Positions 35,736-44,046 of a stretch of 64,000 nucleotides of DNA are shown here, in pieces (positions within the stretch are counted from its first letter, which is position 1; every line of letters starts with the position of its first letter). The notes below the pieces were generated by a model that had not been told where the DNA came from, ran no database searches, and worked only from the letters and a program-made list of their open reading frames with translations. This DNA comes from Rhodococcus rhodochrous (GTDB taxonomy: Bacteria > Actinomycetota > Actinomycetes > Mycobacteriales > Mycobacteriaceae). Made by a program: the position numbers and the translations under genes. The DNA lies in the NCBI RefSeq assembly GCF_014854695.1, contig NZ_CP027557.1:2852001-2916000 (forward strand), in the 5' to 3' direction.

Positions 35736-36020
35736 ATGCTGAAACCGCGCCCGGTCAATCACCATCGGATGTTCCTCACCTGCTACGAGGACACCTTCAA
35801 CTACGGATGGCATCACGTCGACCTGTTCGTCCACGACGAGTACGGACGCGAGGTCAACTGGGTGCATTGGACCGTGGAGGCGGATGGACCGGAAGCGGCC
35901 GACGTATCGATCCGTCGTGAAGAACCCCTGCTCCGCCGCACCACCGACTGGGAGCCGAAGACAAGCGCAGTCGGGGCTCCGTACTGGACTGCCGAAGCAG
36001 CGTGGGATGCGGACAGCTGA
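35736..36020 (+). CDS. 94-residue orphan protein in the iac cluster
   Basis: From ATG 35736 (GGAG upstream) or ATG 35706. I do not recognise a family. It is rich in aromatic residues and histidines (PVNHHRMFLTCYEDTFNYGW, HHVDLFVHDEYGREVNWVHW), with alternating strand-like segments and no membrane helix. It is squeezed between iacH (40 bases) and the response regulator (1 base), so it is almost certainly co-expressed with both. A ligand-binding or enzyme-accessory role is possible. Confidence 0.6.
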   Translation: MLKPRPVNHHRMFLTCYEDTFNYGWHHVDLFVHDEYGREVNWVHWTVEADGPEAADVSIRREEPLLRRTTDWEPKTSAVGAPYWTAEAAWDADS

Positions 36021-36021
36021 C

Positions 36022-36678
36022 ATGGCCGAGCATGTGACCGGCAACGATGCGCCGGCGTCCGAGGCCACCGTGTACGTCGTCGACGACGATCCAGCGTTGT
36101 GCGATTCCGTCGACTGGATTCTGGAGAGCATCGGCATCCGACCGGTCATCTGCCACAGTGCCGATGTCTTCCTCGATGTCTACGACGGCACGCATCCCGC
36201 TTGCATCGTGCTCGATGTGCGCATGCCGGGCATGAGCGGCACGAGGTTGCACGAGCGGATCAACGAGTTCGCGCCGCATGTGGTGATCATCTTCGTCTCG
36301 GCGCACGGCGACATCAGGATGTCCGTCTCGACGCTACAGAAGGGCGCCATGGATTTCCTGGAGAAGCCGTACGATCCGCAACGGCTGCTCGACGCGGTTC
36401 AGTCCGGCGTCGAGCGCGCTCGGACGCGTTTCGCGGAGCATGCTGCACGCGTAGCGCTGCGGGAGAAACTCCAGGGGCTGACGCCGCGTGAGCGGCAGAT
36501 CCTGGCCTTGGTCGTCGAAGGCCTGCCGAGCCAGAATATCGCCCGCAAGCTGGGGATGAGCGTGAAGACCGTCGATGTCCATCGGGCTCGGATCAAGAGC
36601 AAGACCGACTCCGACAGCATCGGCACCTTCGTTCGGGACCTCCTCCGCTACGGCGTAGAGGTCCCGAACGAAGCCTGA
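36022..36678 (+). CDS. FixJ/LuxR-type response regulator of the iac cluster
   Basis: 218 residues from ATG 36022 (ATG 36007 overlaps the previous gene and is possible). The receiver domain has VVDDD, phospho-acceptor D65 in CIVLDVRMPG and K115 in EKPYD. A LuxR-type HTH lies at about 150-205 (LTPRERQILALVVEGLPSQNIARKLGMSVKTVDVHRARIKSK). It is the evident partner of the PAS histidine kinase at 42514. A two-component pair (IacS/IacR2) accompanies the iac genes in Paraburkholderia phytofirmans; these may be the counterparts. Confidence 0.85.
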   Translation: MAEHVTGNDAPASEATVYVVDDDPALCDSVDWILESIGIRPVICHSADVFLDVYDGTHPACIVLDVRMPGMSGTRLHERINEFAPHVVIIFVSAHGDIRMSVSTLQKGAMDFLEKPYDPQRLLDAVQSGVERARTRFAEHAARVALREKLQGLTPRERQILALVVEGLPSQNIARKLGMSVKTVDVHRARIKSKTDSDSIGTFVRDLLRYGVEVPNEA

Positions 36679-36688
36679 CCACGGTCGA

Positions 36689-37639
36689 TCAGTAGTAGTC
36701 GAGGACGAGTCGCTGCCCTCTCGTGCGCGACACGCACACTGCCATGACTTCCCCGGATTCCTTCTCGGCACGGGTGAGCACGTTGTCGCGGTGTTCGGGC
36801 GAACCCTCCAGGACCTGCATGATGCACGTTCCGCAGATGCCTTCCTGGCAGGAGGTGTCGACGTCGCAACCGTTGTCCTGGAGGACCTCGACGATGCTCT
36901 TATCGGCCGGAATCCGATAGGTCTCTCCGTCCAGCTCGACTTCGAATGCGGCGTTCGCCGACGCGTCGGGTTGCTCCGAGGCGTGGAAGTTCTCGATGTG
37001 GATGGCGTCGGGGGAGACGTGCTCACGCGCGACGGCAACGACCTTGTCCATGAACCCCGCCGGTCCGCACGTATAGATGTGAGTGTGTGGAGGCAATTCG
37101 GCGAATTCGTCCTTCAGGACATGCTCCTGGGCCTCGCGCGTCACTCCGAGATGCTGATGCAGCTTGTCCGGGCAGCGGTCGTTCAGCAGCGGCAGGAATG
37201 CCGCTTCGGATTCGGTGCGGGCGAAGTAGTGCAGTTCGAAGCTGATGCCGTGAACGTCCATGTAGCGGGCCATACTCAGCATCGGAGTGATGCCGATGCC
37301 GGCGGCGACGAGCACGTGGTGCTGTGCCTCTTCGGCGATGGCGAGCAGGTTCCGAGGTGTGCTGATGCGGAGGGTGTCGCCGACAGAGAGTTCGTGCAGG
37401 GCAGCGGATCCACCGCGTGAGTTCGCCTCCTTCTTGACGGCGAAGACGAACGAGTCCGGTGCGTCCGGGGTGCTGCACAGCGAGTACTGACGTGTGATCG
37501 CTGTCGGGCCCTCGACGTCGATGTGTGCGCCCGGCAGGTACGGACCCAGCGGTGACCCGTCCGCCTTCACGAGCGTGATCGACTTGACGGTCGGTGTTTC
37601 CTGGGTGATGTCGGAGACGATGACGTCGATGAGTGTCAT
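36689..37639 (-). CDS. iacF: Rieske-oxygenase reductase, FNR plus C-terminal [2Fe-2S] ferredoxin (IacF-type)
   Basis: 316 residues. An N-terminal FNR flavin/NAD domain (RQYSLCSTPD, VAAGIGITPML, YTCGPAGFMD) is followed by a plant-type ferredoxin with C264, C269, C272 and C302 (DTSCQEGICGTC...). This is the phthalate-dioxygenase-reductase architecture. In the iac pathway IacF passes electrons from NADH to the IacCD oxygenase. It is the last gene of the iacABICDEF run, 51 bases after iacE. Confidence 0.85.
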   Translation of the reverse strand: MTLIDVIVSDITQETPTVKSITLVKADGSPLGPYLPGAHIDVEGPTAITRQYSLCSTPDAPDSFVFAVKKEANSRGGSAALHELSVGDTLRISTPRNLLAIAEEAQHHVLVAAGIGITPMLSMARYMDVHGISFELHYFARTESEAAFLPLLNDRCPDKLHQHLGVTREAQEHVLKDEFAELPPHTHIYTCGPAGFMDKVVAVAREHVSPDAIHIENFHASEQPDASANAAFEVELDGETYRIPADKSIVEVLQDNGCDVDTSCQEGICGTCIMQVLEGSPEHRDNVLTRAEKESGEVMAVCVSRTRGQRLVLDYY

Positions 37640-37690
37640 GTCAGGTTCTCCTCGTGTAGCGACGGGTGCGGGCCGATAGGGATGGAACGC

Positions 37691-38443
37691 TCAGCGCAGG
37701 TACAGGCCGCCGTTGATGTCCCAGCAGGCACCGGTGACGAAGAAAGCGTCGTCGGAGATCAACAGCGCGACGGTGTCAGCGACGAACGATGCACTGCCGA
37801 GTCGCCCGACCGGAATGCCGGCAACGATGCCGTCGAGTTTGTCGGCCGGAACCGTCTTGCGGACGACCGGCAGATCGTGTGGGCCCGGGGAGATCGCGTT
37901 GACCGTCACGCCTCGCGCGGCGAGTTCTCGCGCGAAGATCTTGGTGGCGGTCAGGATCGCGCCCTTCGACGCCGCGTAGTGCCCGCCGGTGGCGGTGCCG
38001 CCGTTCTGGCCCGCGAGCGAAGCCATGTTGACGATGCGACCGAATCCCTTGTCGGCCATCGCCGCTCCGAACACCTGACAGCCGAAGAAGACGCTGTTGA
38101 CGTTCGTGGTGAGCACGTCCGTGAACTCGTCTTCACCGAGTGTCATCAGGTCGGCCGCGCGGGTGACCGCTGCGTTGTTGACGACGATGGTGGGCGTGCC
38201 CCACAGGTCTTCACAGACTGCGAGGCCTTCCTCGAAGGCCGCCTTGCGGCCGACGTCCAACTTGATGCCGCGGGCTGTGGACCCGTCGGGGGACAGTTCC
38301 GCCGCGAGGGCGTCGACCGCGGCGGTGTCGAGGTCGGCGAGGAGCACCCGCCGGCCGTCGGTATGCAGTTTACGGGCGATGGCGGTGCCCATTCCGCCGG
38401 CGGCTCCGGTGACGACCGCGATACGCGGGGCATGAGGATTCAT
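37691..38443 (-). CDS. iacE: Short-chain dehydrogenase (IacE-type)
   Basis: 250 residues. The cofactor motif is TGAAGGMG (12-19), with NNAAV at 89-93 and catalytic S142, Y156 and K160 (YAASK). In IAA degradation IacE acts with IacA/IacB in the early conversion toward dioxindole-3-acetate. It lies nine bases after iacD and before iacF. Confidence 0.87.
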   Translation of the reverse strand: MNPHAPRIAVVTGAAGGMGTAIARKLHTDGRRVLLADLDTAAVDALAAELSPDGSTARGIKLDVGRKAAFEEGLAVCEDLWGTPTIVVNNAAVTRAADLMTLGEDEFTDVLTTNVNSVFFGCQVFGAAMADKGFGRIVNMASLAGQNGGTATGGHYAASKGAILTATKIFARELAARGVTVNAISPGPHDLPVVRKTVPADKLDGIVAGIPVGRLGSASFVADTVALLISDDAFFVTGACWDINGGLYLR

Positions 38444-38452
38444 GGTGGCCTC

Positions 38453-38947
38453 TCAGAGCAGATAACCGGACGCACTGACCGCGTCCTCACTGTCGATCAG
38501 ACGGACCACCTTGAGCGCGATCCTGTCGTCGCCCTCGTCGTCGAACACGATCGTGTGCGTCAGATCCGCGCCGAGGGTCAAGAACGCGTTGCGTTTGAAG
38601 GCATTGACGATCTGCGCCGAGCGGAGGGTGACCGAGGTATCCGTGCGTTCCTGCACGGTGAAGCGGGAGATCACGCGGACGGTGCGTGCTGCGGCGACCG
38701 CGGACGGCGAGTAACCCTGGAGCATGCGTTGGACGCGCAGTCGGCGCATCCGTGCATCGTCGTAGACCATGTTGAGCGAGGACGCGAAGTCATCCGTGTC
38801 CGGGTCGATGGGGATCACGTAGATGCCATCATCGGTGTACATCTGCTCCCAGGACTTGTAGTCCTTCGCGTCGAGGGCTTCGGCCTCCTTCCACACCAGT
38901 TCTATGGCACGCAACACGCGGGGATCGGTCAGGCCCAGGTCAGTCAT
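38453..38947 (-). CDS. iacD: Rieske dioxygenase small (beta) subunit (IacD-type)
   Basis: 164 residues with the NTF2-like fold pattern of ring-hydroxylating dioxygenase beta subunits: EAEALDAKDYKSWEQMYTDDGIYVIPI near the N-terminus and a C-terminal VLRLIDSxDxxxxSGYLL-type end. It starts inside the last codons of iacC (8-base overlap), as expected for subunits made in equal amounts. Confidence 0.87.
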   Translation of the reverse strand: MTDLGLTDPRVLRAIELVWKEAEALDAKDYKSWEQMYTDDGIYVIPIDPDTDDFASSLNMVYDDARMRRLRVQRMLQGYSPSAVAAARTVRVISRFTVQERTDTSVTLRSAQIVNAFKRNAFLTLGADLTHTIVFDDEGDDRIALKVVRLIDSEDAVSASGYLL

Positions 38948-40220
38948 CGCTCATCAGCTTCTTCCACATTGCGTAGGCCTCGCGCATTCCTGTCTCGTCG
39001 GTGACATGTGAAGTGGGCCAACCTTCTTCGGTGATGTATTCGCGCCCCTCGCCGCGGTTGACGAGAATGGGCATGTCGGGATTGCCGCCGGCACCGATCT
39101 GAACCCGGGTCCAGCCCTCCGCATCGTCGGGGCTGCCGAAGCCGAACGGACCCTGGAAGTGCTCGTGAATACGCAGACGCTCCCGGTTGACGGATTCAGG
39201 GCCGCCGTCCATGCCGATGGCCATGTGCCAGATCTCGGTCTCGTCGACGGAGATGGGAATCAAGACCCGGAAGAACGACGAGGACATCGCCACATTCGGA
39301 AAAGTGTTGAGGTTGAACCCGCAGCCGTGCATCGAGCGCATGTAGCGACGGATCCGCTCCGGACTCTCCCCGGCCTCGGTGAGTTCGTCGACGAGATGCT
39401 GGAAGCGTGGCTGGATCTCCTCGGTGCCGTCGTCAATATCGAGGTCGACGTGGGCAGCGGCCATGATCGCGACGCTGTGTCCGTTGCCGAGCGAATGTGT
39501 CTCGGCGGCCGGATCGTCCATGAACGACATCATGTCGGCGGTTTCCGCGTCGACGGAGGCCATCCATGACTTGTGCACCATCGGGAAGTGGTAGCCGTCC
39601 GTGGTGTTCTCCAGTTGGATCTTCCAGTTGCCCTTGAAGCGGAACTTGTGGACGCCGAGCACCTTGGTCGGCAGTCCGTTGCTCTGCTTGAAGAAGCGCT
39701 CCATCCAGAGCTTGGCGTCACCGAGGAAATCCTCGAGGGGTTCGGCGTCCTGGTTGAAGGTTGTCCAGATCATGCCCAGGTAGCTCTCGGTGCGCAGCGT
39801 CTGGAGGGGGAAGTCCTTCTTGTCGATGACTCCCTCGTAGCCGTCCGGATAGGGGATACCGCGCAATCGACCGTCGAGAGCGTAGGACCAGTTGTGGTAC
39901 GGGCACGTGAAGCCGTTGGCCTTGCCGCTGCGCTGGTCGCAGACGGTCGCGCCGCGGTGCCGGCAGCGGTTCAGGAGGGTGTTGAAGTTTCCCTTGCGGT
40001 CACGAGTGACGATCACCGGCTGATTCCCGACCTGAGTGGTCTTGAACGAACCGGGCTCAGGGATCTCGCTCTCGTGCGCGACCCACACCCACGTGCGGTA
40101 GAAGATCTTCTCCATCTCGACACGGAAGATCTCCGGGTCCGTGTAGAGCCGTCCGGCGACCCGATCGGTGCCGACGAGATCCCCGTAATTGTTCTGGATC
40201 GAATGTTCGATCGTCGTCAT
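38940..40220 (-). CDS. iacC: Rieske dioxygenase large (alpha) subunit (IacC-type)
   Basis: 426 residues from ATG 40220 (GAAGGA upstream). The Rieske [2Fe-2S] ligands are C86, H88, C106 and H109 (CRHRG, CPYHNWSY). The mononuclear iron site is in ENTTDGYHFPMVH (D208, H211, H216). With IacD and electrons from IacF it should attack 3-hydroxy-2-oxindole-3-acetate (dioxindole acetate), leading to catechol. The family alone would allow other aromatic substrates; the assignment comes from the full iac gene order. Confidence 0.88.
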   Translation of the reverse strand: MTTIEHSIQNNYGDLVGTDRVAGRLYTDPEIFRVEMEKIFYRTWVWVAHESEIPEPGSFKTTQVGNQPVIVTRDRKGNFNTLLNRCRHRGATVCDQRSGKANGFTCPYHNWSYALDGRLRGIPYPDGYEGVIDKKDFPLQTLRTESYLGMIWTTFNQDAEPLEDFLGDAKLWMERFFKQSNGLPTKVLGVHKFRFKGNWKIQLENTTDGYHFPMVHKSWMASVDAETADMMSFMDDPAAETHSLGNGHSVAIMAAAHVDLDIDDGTEEIQPRFQHLVDELTEAGESPERIRRYMRSMHGCGFNLNTFPNVAMSSSFFRVLIPISVDETEIWHMAIGMDGGPESVNRERLRIHEHFQGPFGFGSPDDAEGWTRVQIGAGGNPDMPILVNRGEGREYITEEGWPTSHVTDETGMREAYAMWKKLMSDD

Positions 40221-40261
40221 GTGTTTGCTTCCTTCGAACTCGTCACGTGCGGGTGTCCGCA

Positions 40262-40759
40262 TCAGTGCAGATGACTCATCGCGTCGATGGGTAGGGGTGC
40301 CGCGAACATGCGCTGGGTGCGGAATCGGTGTATGCGGGCCGTGATGTCCGCCGAGCGGGTGATCTCGAAATCGATCTCGAGTCGGGCACACAGCAGTTCG
40401 GCCGTGCCGTCCGTGTACAGCGACAGTTGTTGCATGATCCATCGACCGTGAGCACTGTCGCGCTCGACCCGGATCCGTTCGCTGCCGAGCAGATGCGTGT
40501 TGCGAACGAAATGTTCGGCTGGTGGAAGATATCGAGAGACCAGAGCGACGATGTCCTCGCGCCCGTGAGCGATCCCGAACTTGCCTGTGTACTCCGATCC
40601 GATGCCTTCCCAAGTCGCATTGCCGGTGAACAGCGCGCCGATCTGTTCGGGATGCTCCAGGGAACCGGGGACGTCGCACAGGTCCATGTAGCGCATCAGG
40701 CATAGCCGGGCAGCGTCCTTGACTTCGAGCGCGGACAGTCGGTCCGACATGTCGGTCAC
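40262..40759 (-). CDS. iacI: SnoaL/NTF2-like protein (IacI-type)
   Basis: 165 residues. The pattern KDAARLCLMRYMDLCDVPGS, then ALFTGNATWEGIG and HFVRNTHLLGSERI is a SnoaL-like/NTF2 fold. iacI sits between iacB and iacC in the proteobacterial operons, just as here, and its enzymatic role is unsettled. It begins two bases after iacB ends and is translationally close to it. Confidence 0.78.
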   Translation of the reverse strand: MTDMSDRLSALEVKDAARLCLMRYMDLCDVPGSLEHPEQIGALFTGNATWEGIGSEYTGKFGIAHGREDIVALVSRYLPPAEHFVRNTHLLGSERIRVERDSAHGRWIMQQLSLYTDGTAELLCARLEIDFEITRSADITARIHRFRTQRMFAAPLPIDAMSHLH

Positions 40760-40761
40760 GT

Positions 40762-41121
40762 CTACACGTCCACGTCGTCCCGAATGGTCAGCTCACGACC
40801 CATACGAGCTTCGATCTTGAAATACCTCCACAATGCAAACTCACCGATCATGGTGGTGCGCAACAGGTTGCACGCGTTCTTCACTGTCTCCTGGTCTTTG
40901 ACGTCGGCGAGGACGTAGCACGTCCACGGCCACCCATCGGACGGTCCGACCATGTGGGCGTCGTCGTCGAAGGTGCCGATGATGTCGACGCCGTCCATGC
41001 GCTTGAGATCGGAGAGCATAGTGGAGATGCCGACCCAGACCGGGCCGATCTCCGCCTTGGGGAGATCGAAGAAGTTCTGGTTGTTGCCGATGCAGAACAA
41101 GGTGCGCAATGGTTCGGGCAC
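40762..41121 (-). CDS. iacB: IacB-type small dimeric alpha/beta-barrel-like protein
   Basis: 119 residues from GTG 41121 with AAGGA upstream. The sequence (LFCIGNNQNFFDLPKAEIGP, WVGISTMLSDLKRMDGVDIIGTFDDD, WTCYVLADVKDQETVKNACNLLRTT) has the alternating strand-helix pattern of EthD/muconolactone-isomerase-like proteins. In iac operons iacB follows iacA and is needed for efficient conversion, but its reaction is not firmly defined. The position between iacA and iacI supports the name. Confidence 0.75.
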   Translation of the reverse strand: MPEPLRTLFCIGNNQNFFDLPKAEIGPVWVGISTMLSDLKRMDGVDIIGTFDDDAHMVGPSDGWPWTCYVLADVKDQETVKNACNLLRTTMIGEFALWRYFKIEARMGRELTIRDDVDV

Positions 41122-41177
41122 GACAGGTGTCCTTTCGGTCGGGTGAGCCTTGCGGGCTCGCACGGTCGGAGAGGCGA

Positions 41178-42350
41178 TCAGGGGAAGCTGGGGATATCGG
41201 CGTCGAGACCGAGCAGAATCGAACCGGCGGCCTCGAACGTGTTGGTCTGCAACATGGCGTGCTGGGCAGGAACGAGCGCATCCTGCAGATATCGCTGGAG
41301 AGGATGACTGTCGTAGATCGCGCCGGTGCCGGCGAGATCGAAGGCCGACAGCACCACGGTGCGACCGACATGCGCGGCATGTGTCGCTGCCAAGCGGAGC
41401 ATCGCCCTGTGTTCGTCGGCGATCGGATCGCCCGCAAGCGCAAGACTCCACACTTCGTCGGTGACCTCGTAGAAGAATGCACGTGCCGACCGCAGATCGG
41501 CCTCGGCCCTGGCCAGACCGATCTTGTAGGCGGGACGGTTGCCCTTGGCGGCACCGCCGGTGATGCTGGAGCGCGCTGCACCGACCTCCTGCACGTAGTC
41601 GAGGGCACCGCGCGCTGCTCCGAGCGTGACCACCGCGAGCACCTGCGCTGCGTAGGGAAGCATCGGGTAGCGGGTGATCGGTTCGTCGACTTTCGGTGCG
41701 CCGCCGCGGACGAAGGTCATCTCCTCGGGCACGAAGAGTTGGTCAGCGCGTATCGAGTGCGAGCCGGTGGCTGCCATGCCCGCCACGTCCCAGTTCTCGA
41801 CGATCTCGACGTCCGCTGGATTCACCAGCGCGGTGAGAGGCATGCCGTTGGTGTCCGGGCCGCCGGCGAGACCGATCCCGAGGATGTCGGCGCCTCGGCA
41901 GCCGCTCGCGAACTGCCACAGCCCGCTGCACAGATAGCCACCGTCGACCTTCTCGGCTTCCTGCATGGGGAACAAGCCGCCGGCGTAGGCGATGTCGGGG
42001 CCGTCAGCGTAAATCTTCGCCTGGGTCGCGACCGGGAGAGCGGAGAAGTACACCAGCGACGATCCGAAGCTGGCGACCCAGCCCGTGGCTGGATCGATCG
42101 CAGAGATCCGTTCGACGAGGTGCATGAAGGACGACGGCGCCATCGGTTCGCCACCGAACTGTGCCGGCGTGGATGCCCGGTACAGTCCGGCCTGTTTGAG
42201 CAATGCGATGTAGTCGGGGGGTACGAAGCGTTGCTGGTCGAACTCGTCGCGCCGGTCGCGGAGCACTTCGAGCGCGTGCTCGAACGCGCGATCCCGCGCC
42301 GGACCCGCCGGCGCTGCCTCGATCCGTTCGGTCGTGCTGGGGATGGTCAT
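41178..42350 (-). CDS. iacA: Acyl-CoA-dehydrogenase-fold flavin monooxygenase (IacA-type)
   Basis: 390 residues from ATG 42350 with GGAG upstream; the frame stays open to 42389. It has the HsaA/HpaH-like two-component monooxygenase layout: an N-terminal helical domain, a DPATGWVASFGSSLVYFSALP region, LCSGLWQFASGCRGADILGIG, and a C-terminal bundle (ALDYVQEVGAAR, LAATHAAHVGRTVVL). IacA hydroxylates the indole ring of IAA using reduced flavin from IacG. First gene of the seven-gene run, divergent from the sensor kinase. Confidence 0.85.
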   Translation of the reverse strand: MTIPSTTERIEAAPAGPARDRAFEHALEVLRDRRDEFDQQRFVPPDYIALLKQAGLYRASTPAQFGGEPMAPSSFMHLVERISAIDPATGWVASFGSSLVYFSALPVATQAKIYADGPDIAYAGGLFPMQEAEKVDGGYLCSGLWQFASGCRGADILGIGLAGGPDTNGMPLTALVNPADVEIVENWDVAGMAATGSHSIRADQLFVPEEMTFVRGGAPKVDEPITRYPMLPYAAQVLAVVTLGAARGALDYVQEVGAARSSITGGAAKGNRPAYKIGLARAEADLRSARAFFYEVTDEVWSLALAGDPIADEHRAMLRLAATHAAHVGRTVVLSAFDLAGTGAIYDSHPLQRYLQDALVPAQHAMLQTNTFEAAGSILLGLDADIPSFP

Positions 42351-42513
42351 GCCGTCTCCGTTTCGGTACGTGTTCGCGCTGATGAACACGCTATGGACGA
42401 GCCGGTTACGGCGGTATCGGGACTTTCTCCCGAGGCCATAAAGTAATTCCTAATGGCGGTGACGACGTCGCTCGTCGGACGATGGACCGTCCTGCTCCCG
42501 GAGGTGTTGATCG
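42351..42513. promoter_or_regulatory. Divergent iacA/kinase promoter region with palindromes
   Basis: CGTGTTC (42369-42375) and GAACACG (42384-42390) form an inverted repeat with eight bases between the arms, close to iacA. An AT-rich 21-base element (42436-42456) is bounded by CCAT and ATGG and contains AAAGTAATTCC, resembling FixJ-type targets. Either could bind the cluster's response regulator. GGAGG lies just before the kinase ATG. Confidence 0.45.
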
Positions 42514-44004
42514 ATGTTCCCTACCCGACGTGACTTCCAGGCGATGGCGGAGCGAACGCAGACCGGCATCCTGATCCACGAGGCTGCGTCGAAGAACATC
42601 CTGTGGGCCAATCCCGCTGCGTGCCGGATGTTCGGTTTCACGCTCGAGGAGTTGCGGCCGCTCAAAGCGCACCACATGAGCAGTCAGGAACGTCAGTATC
42701 GCCGGGCCCTGGGAGTGGCGTGGCTGCAGTCCGCGGTCGTACATGGATCGAGTCGGCGGCAGTGGAAATATCGAACCAAGGACGGGGTGGACTTCCTCAC
42801 CGACGCCAACGCGTCCCTGGTGCAGTTCCAGGACGGTCCGGTGGTGATGGTCGAGTTCCGCAACATTTCCGAGGAGGTGGAGATCCAGCAGGAACTCAGC
42901 TGGGTGTCGCAGTCGTTGCAGCGGATCATGACGCACACCTCGGCCGGCATCCTGGTGCTCGACGACGGCAACTGCATCGACGACATCTCACCACTCGCGG
43001 CGCGGTTGTTCGGCTCGACCACCGACCAGTTGATGGGGGCCCACCTCGAGGGCCTGGGGCGATGCGATCCCTCGCTGGATTCCGAGCAGGTGGTGTCGAA
43101 GCTGGCGTCGGGCACCGGATCGGTGAAGATCCGGCAGAAGATCGAGAGGCCGGACGGCCGCGTCACCTGGCTCGCCGGTGAGCTCGAGGACGTGGTGCAC
43201 GACGGCATGGTCTCGCGGGTGCTCGTGATCCGGGACGTGACCGACCGCGTCGAGTTGGAGCAGCGCCACGAATACCAGGTAGCGAACCTGCAGTATCTGA
43301 GCCGCTACAACGCGATGGGTGACATGGCGATGATCCTGGCCCATGAACTCGGGCAACCATTGGCGGCGTCGTCGAACTACCTGCGTGGTCTCCAAACGCG
43401 CGTTGCCGGTGGCACTCTCGACCGCGATCAACTCTCCTACGGTCTGGACATGGCGGAGAAGCAGTTGAGCCGTGCTGCGGAGATCGTGGCGTCGGTCAAA
43501 CGGTATGTGCGGCGCATCGAATCGACGTCGTCGGCCATCGATCTCAACGACGTGATGGAGGAGAGCCTGTATTTCGTTCGGTTGCGCGCGGCTGAACGGG
43601 GCGTGCGGGTGGTGGTCGATCGGACCGTCGAGAGCTTGCCTGTGCAGGGGGAGAGCGTGTTGATCGGTCAGGTCATCATCAATCTGTGCTTCAACGCGAT
43701 CGACGAGATCGTCCTGCCCACAACGGAGGCGAAGGAATTGAGGGTCACGACCTGCCGTGATGGTGACTGGGCATGCATCCGGGTGGCCGACGAAGGCCGA
43801 GGCATGGAACGAGCCCCGCGAAATCAACTCGTCTCAGGGGCGTTCTCCGCGAAGCAGGACGGCTCCGGGCTCGGCTTGATCGTGTCGGAGCACATCGTCG
43901 AGCGTCACGGCGGCGACATCGAGTTCTCTCCGAACGAGCCGCGGGGAACCGAGGTTCGTCTGCGGCTTCCGATCGCCGGTGGCACGCCATCGGTAGGTGT
44001 GTAG
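42514..44004 (+). CDS. Cytoplasmic PAS-PAS histidine kinase of the iac cluster
   Basis: 496 residues, no membrane helix or signal peptide. Two PAS domains lie at about 8-120 and 130-250. The phosphoacceptor is H277 in AHELGQPL, followed by N-box NLCFNAIDE, G1 DEGRGM and G2 GSGLGL. It belongs to the group of soluble kinases (TodS/StyS/FixL-like) that sense aromatic ligands or redox inside the cell. Expected partner: the FixJ-type regulator at 36022. Divergent placement from iacA suggests direct control of the degradation operon. Confidence 0.87.
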   Translation: MFPTRRDFQAMAERTQTGILIHEAASKNILWANPAACRMFGFTLEELRPLKAHHMSSQERQYRRALGVAWLQSAVVHGSSRRQWKYRTKDGVDFLTDANASLVQFQDGPVVMVEFRNISEEVEIQQELSWVSQSLQRIMTHTSAGILVLDDGNCIDDISPLAARLFGSTTDQLMGAHLEGLGRCDPSLDSEQVVSKLASGTGSVKIRQKIERPDGRVTWLAGELEDVVHDGMVSRVLVIRDVTDRVELEQRHEYQVANLQYLSRYNAMGDMAMILAHELGQPLAASSNYLRGLQTRVAGGTLDRDQLSYGLDMAEKQLSRAAEIVASVKRYVRRIESTSSAIDLNDVMEESLYFVRLRAAERGVRVVVDRTVESLPVQGESVLIGQVIINLCFNAIDEIVLPTTEAKELRVTTCRDGDWACIRVADEGRGMERAPRNQLVSGAFSAKQDGSGLGLIVSEHIVERHGGDIEFSPNEPRGTEVRLRLPIAGGTPSVGV

Positions 44005-44046
44005 CGCCGTTCCTCGATCGCGACACCACCGGTTGCCGCGCGTCCT

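Noticed and set aside
36689-42350. Cluster as a phthalate, terephthalate or biphenyl degradation operon
   Set aside because: Individual families would allow it, but the HsaA-like oxygenase, EthD-like and SnoaL-like genes in this exact order match iac and not those pathways; no ring-cleavage dioxygenase or decarboxylase is present.
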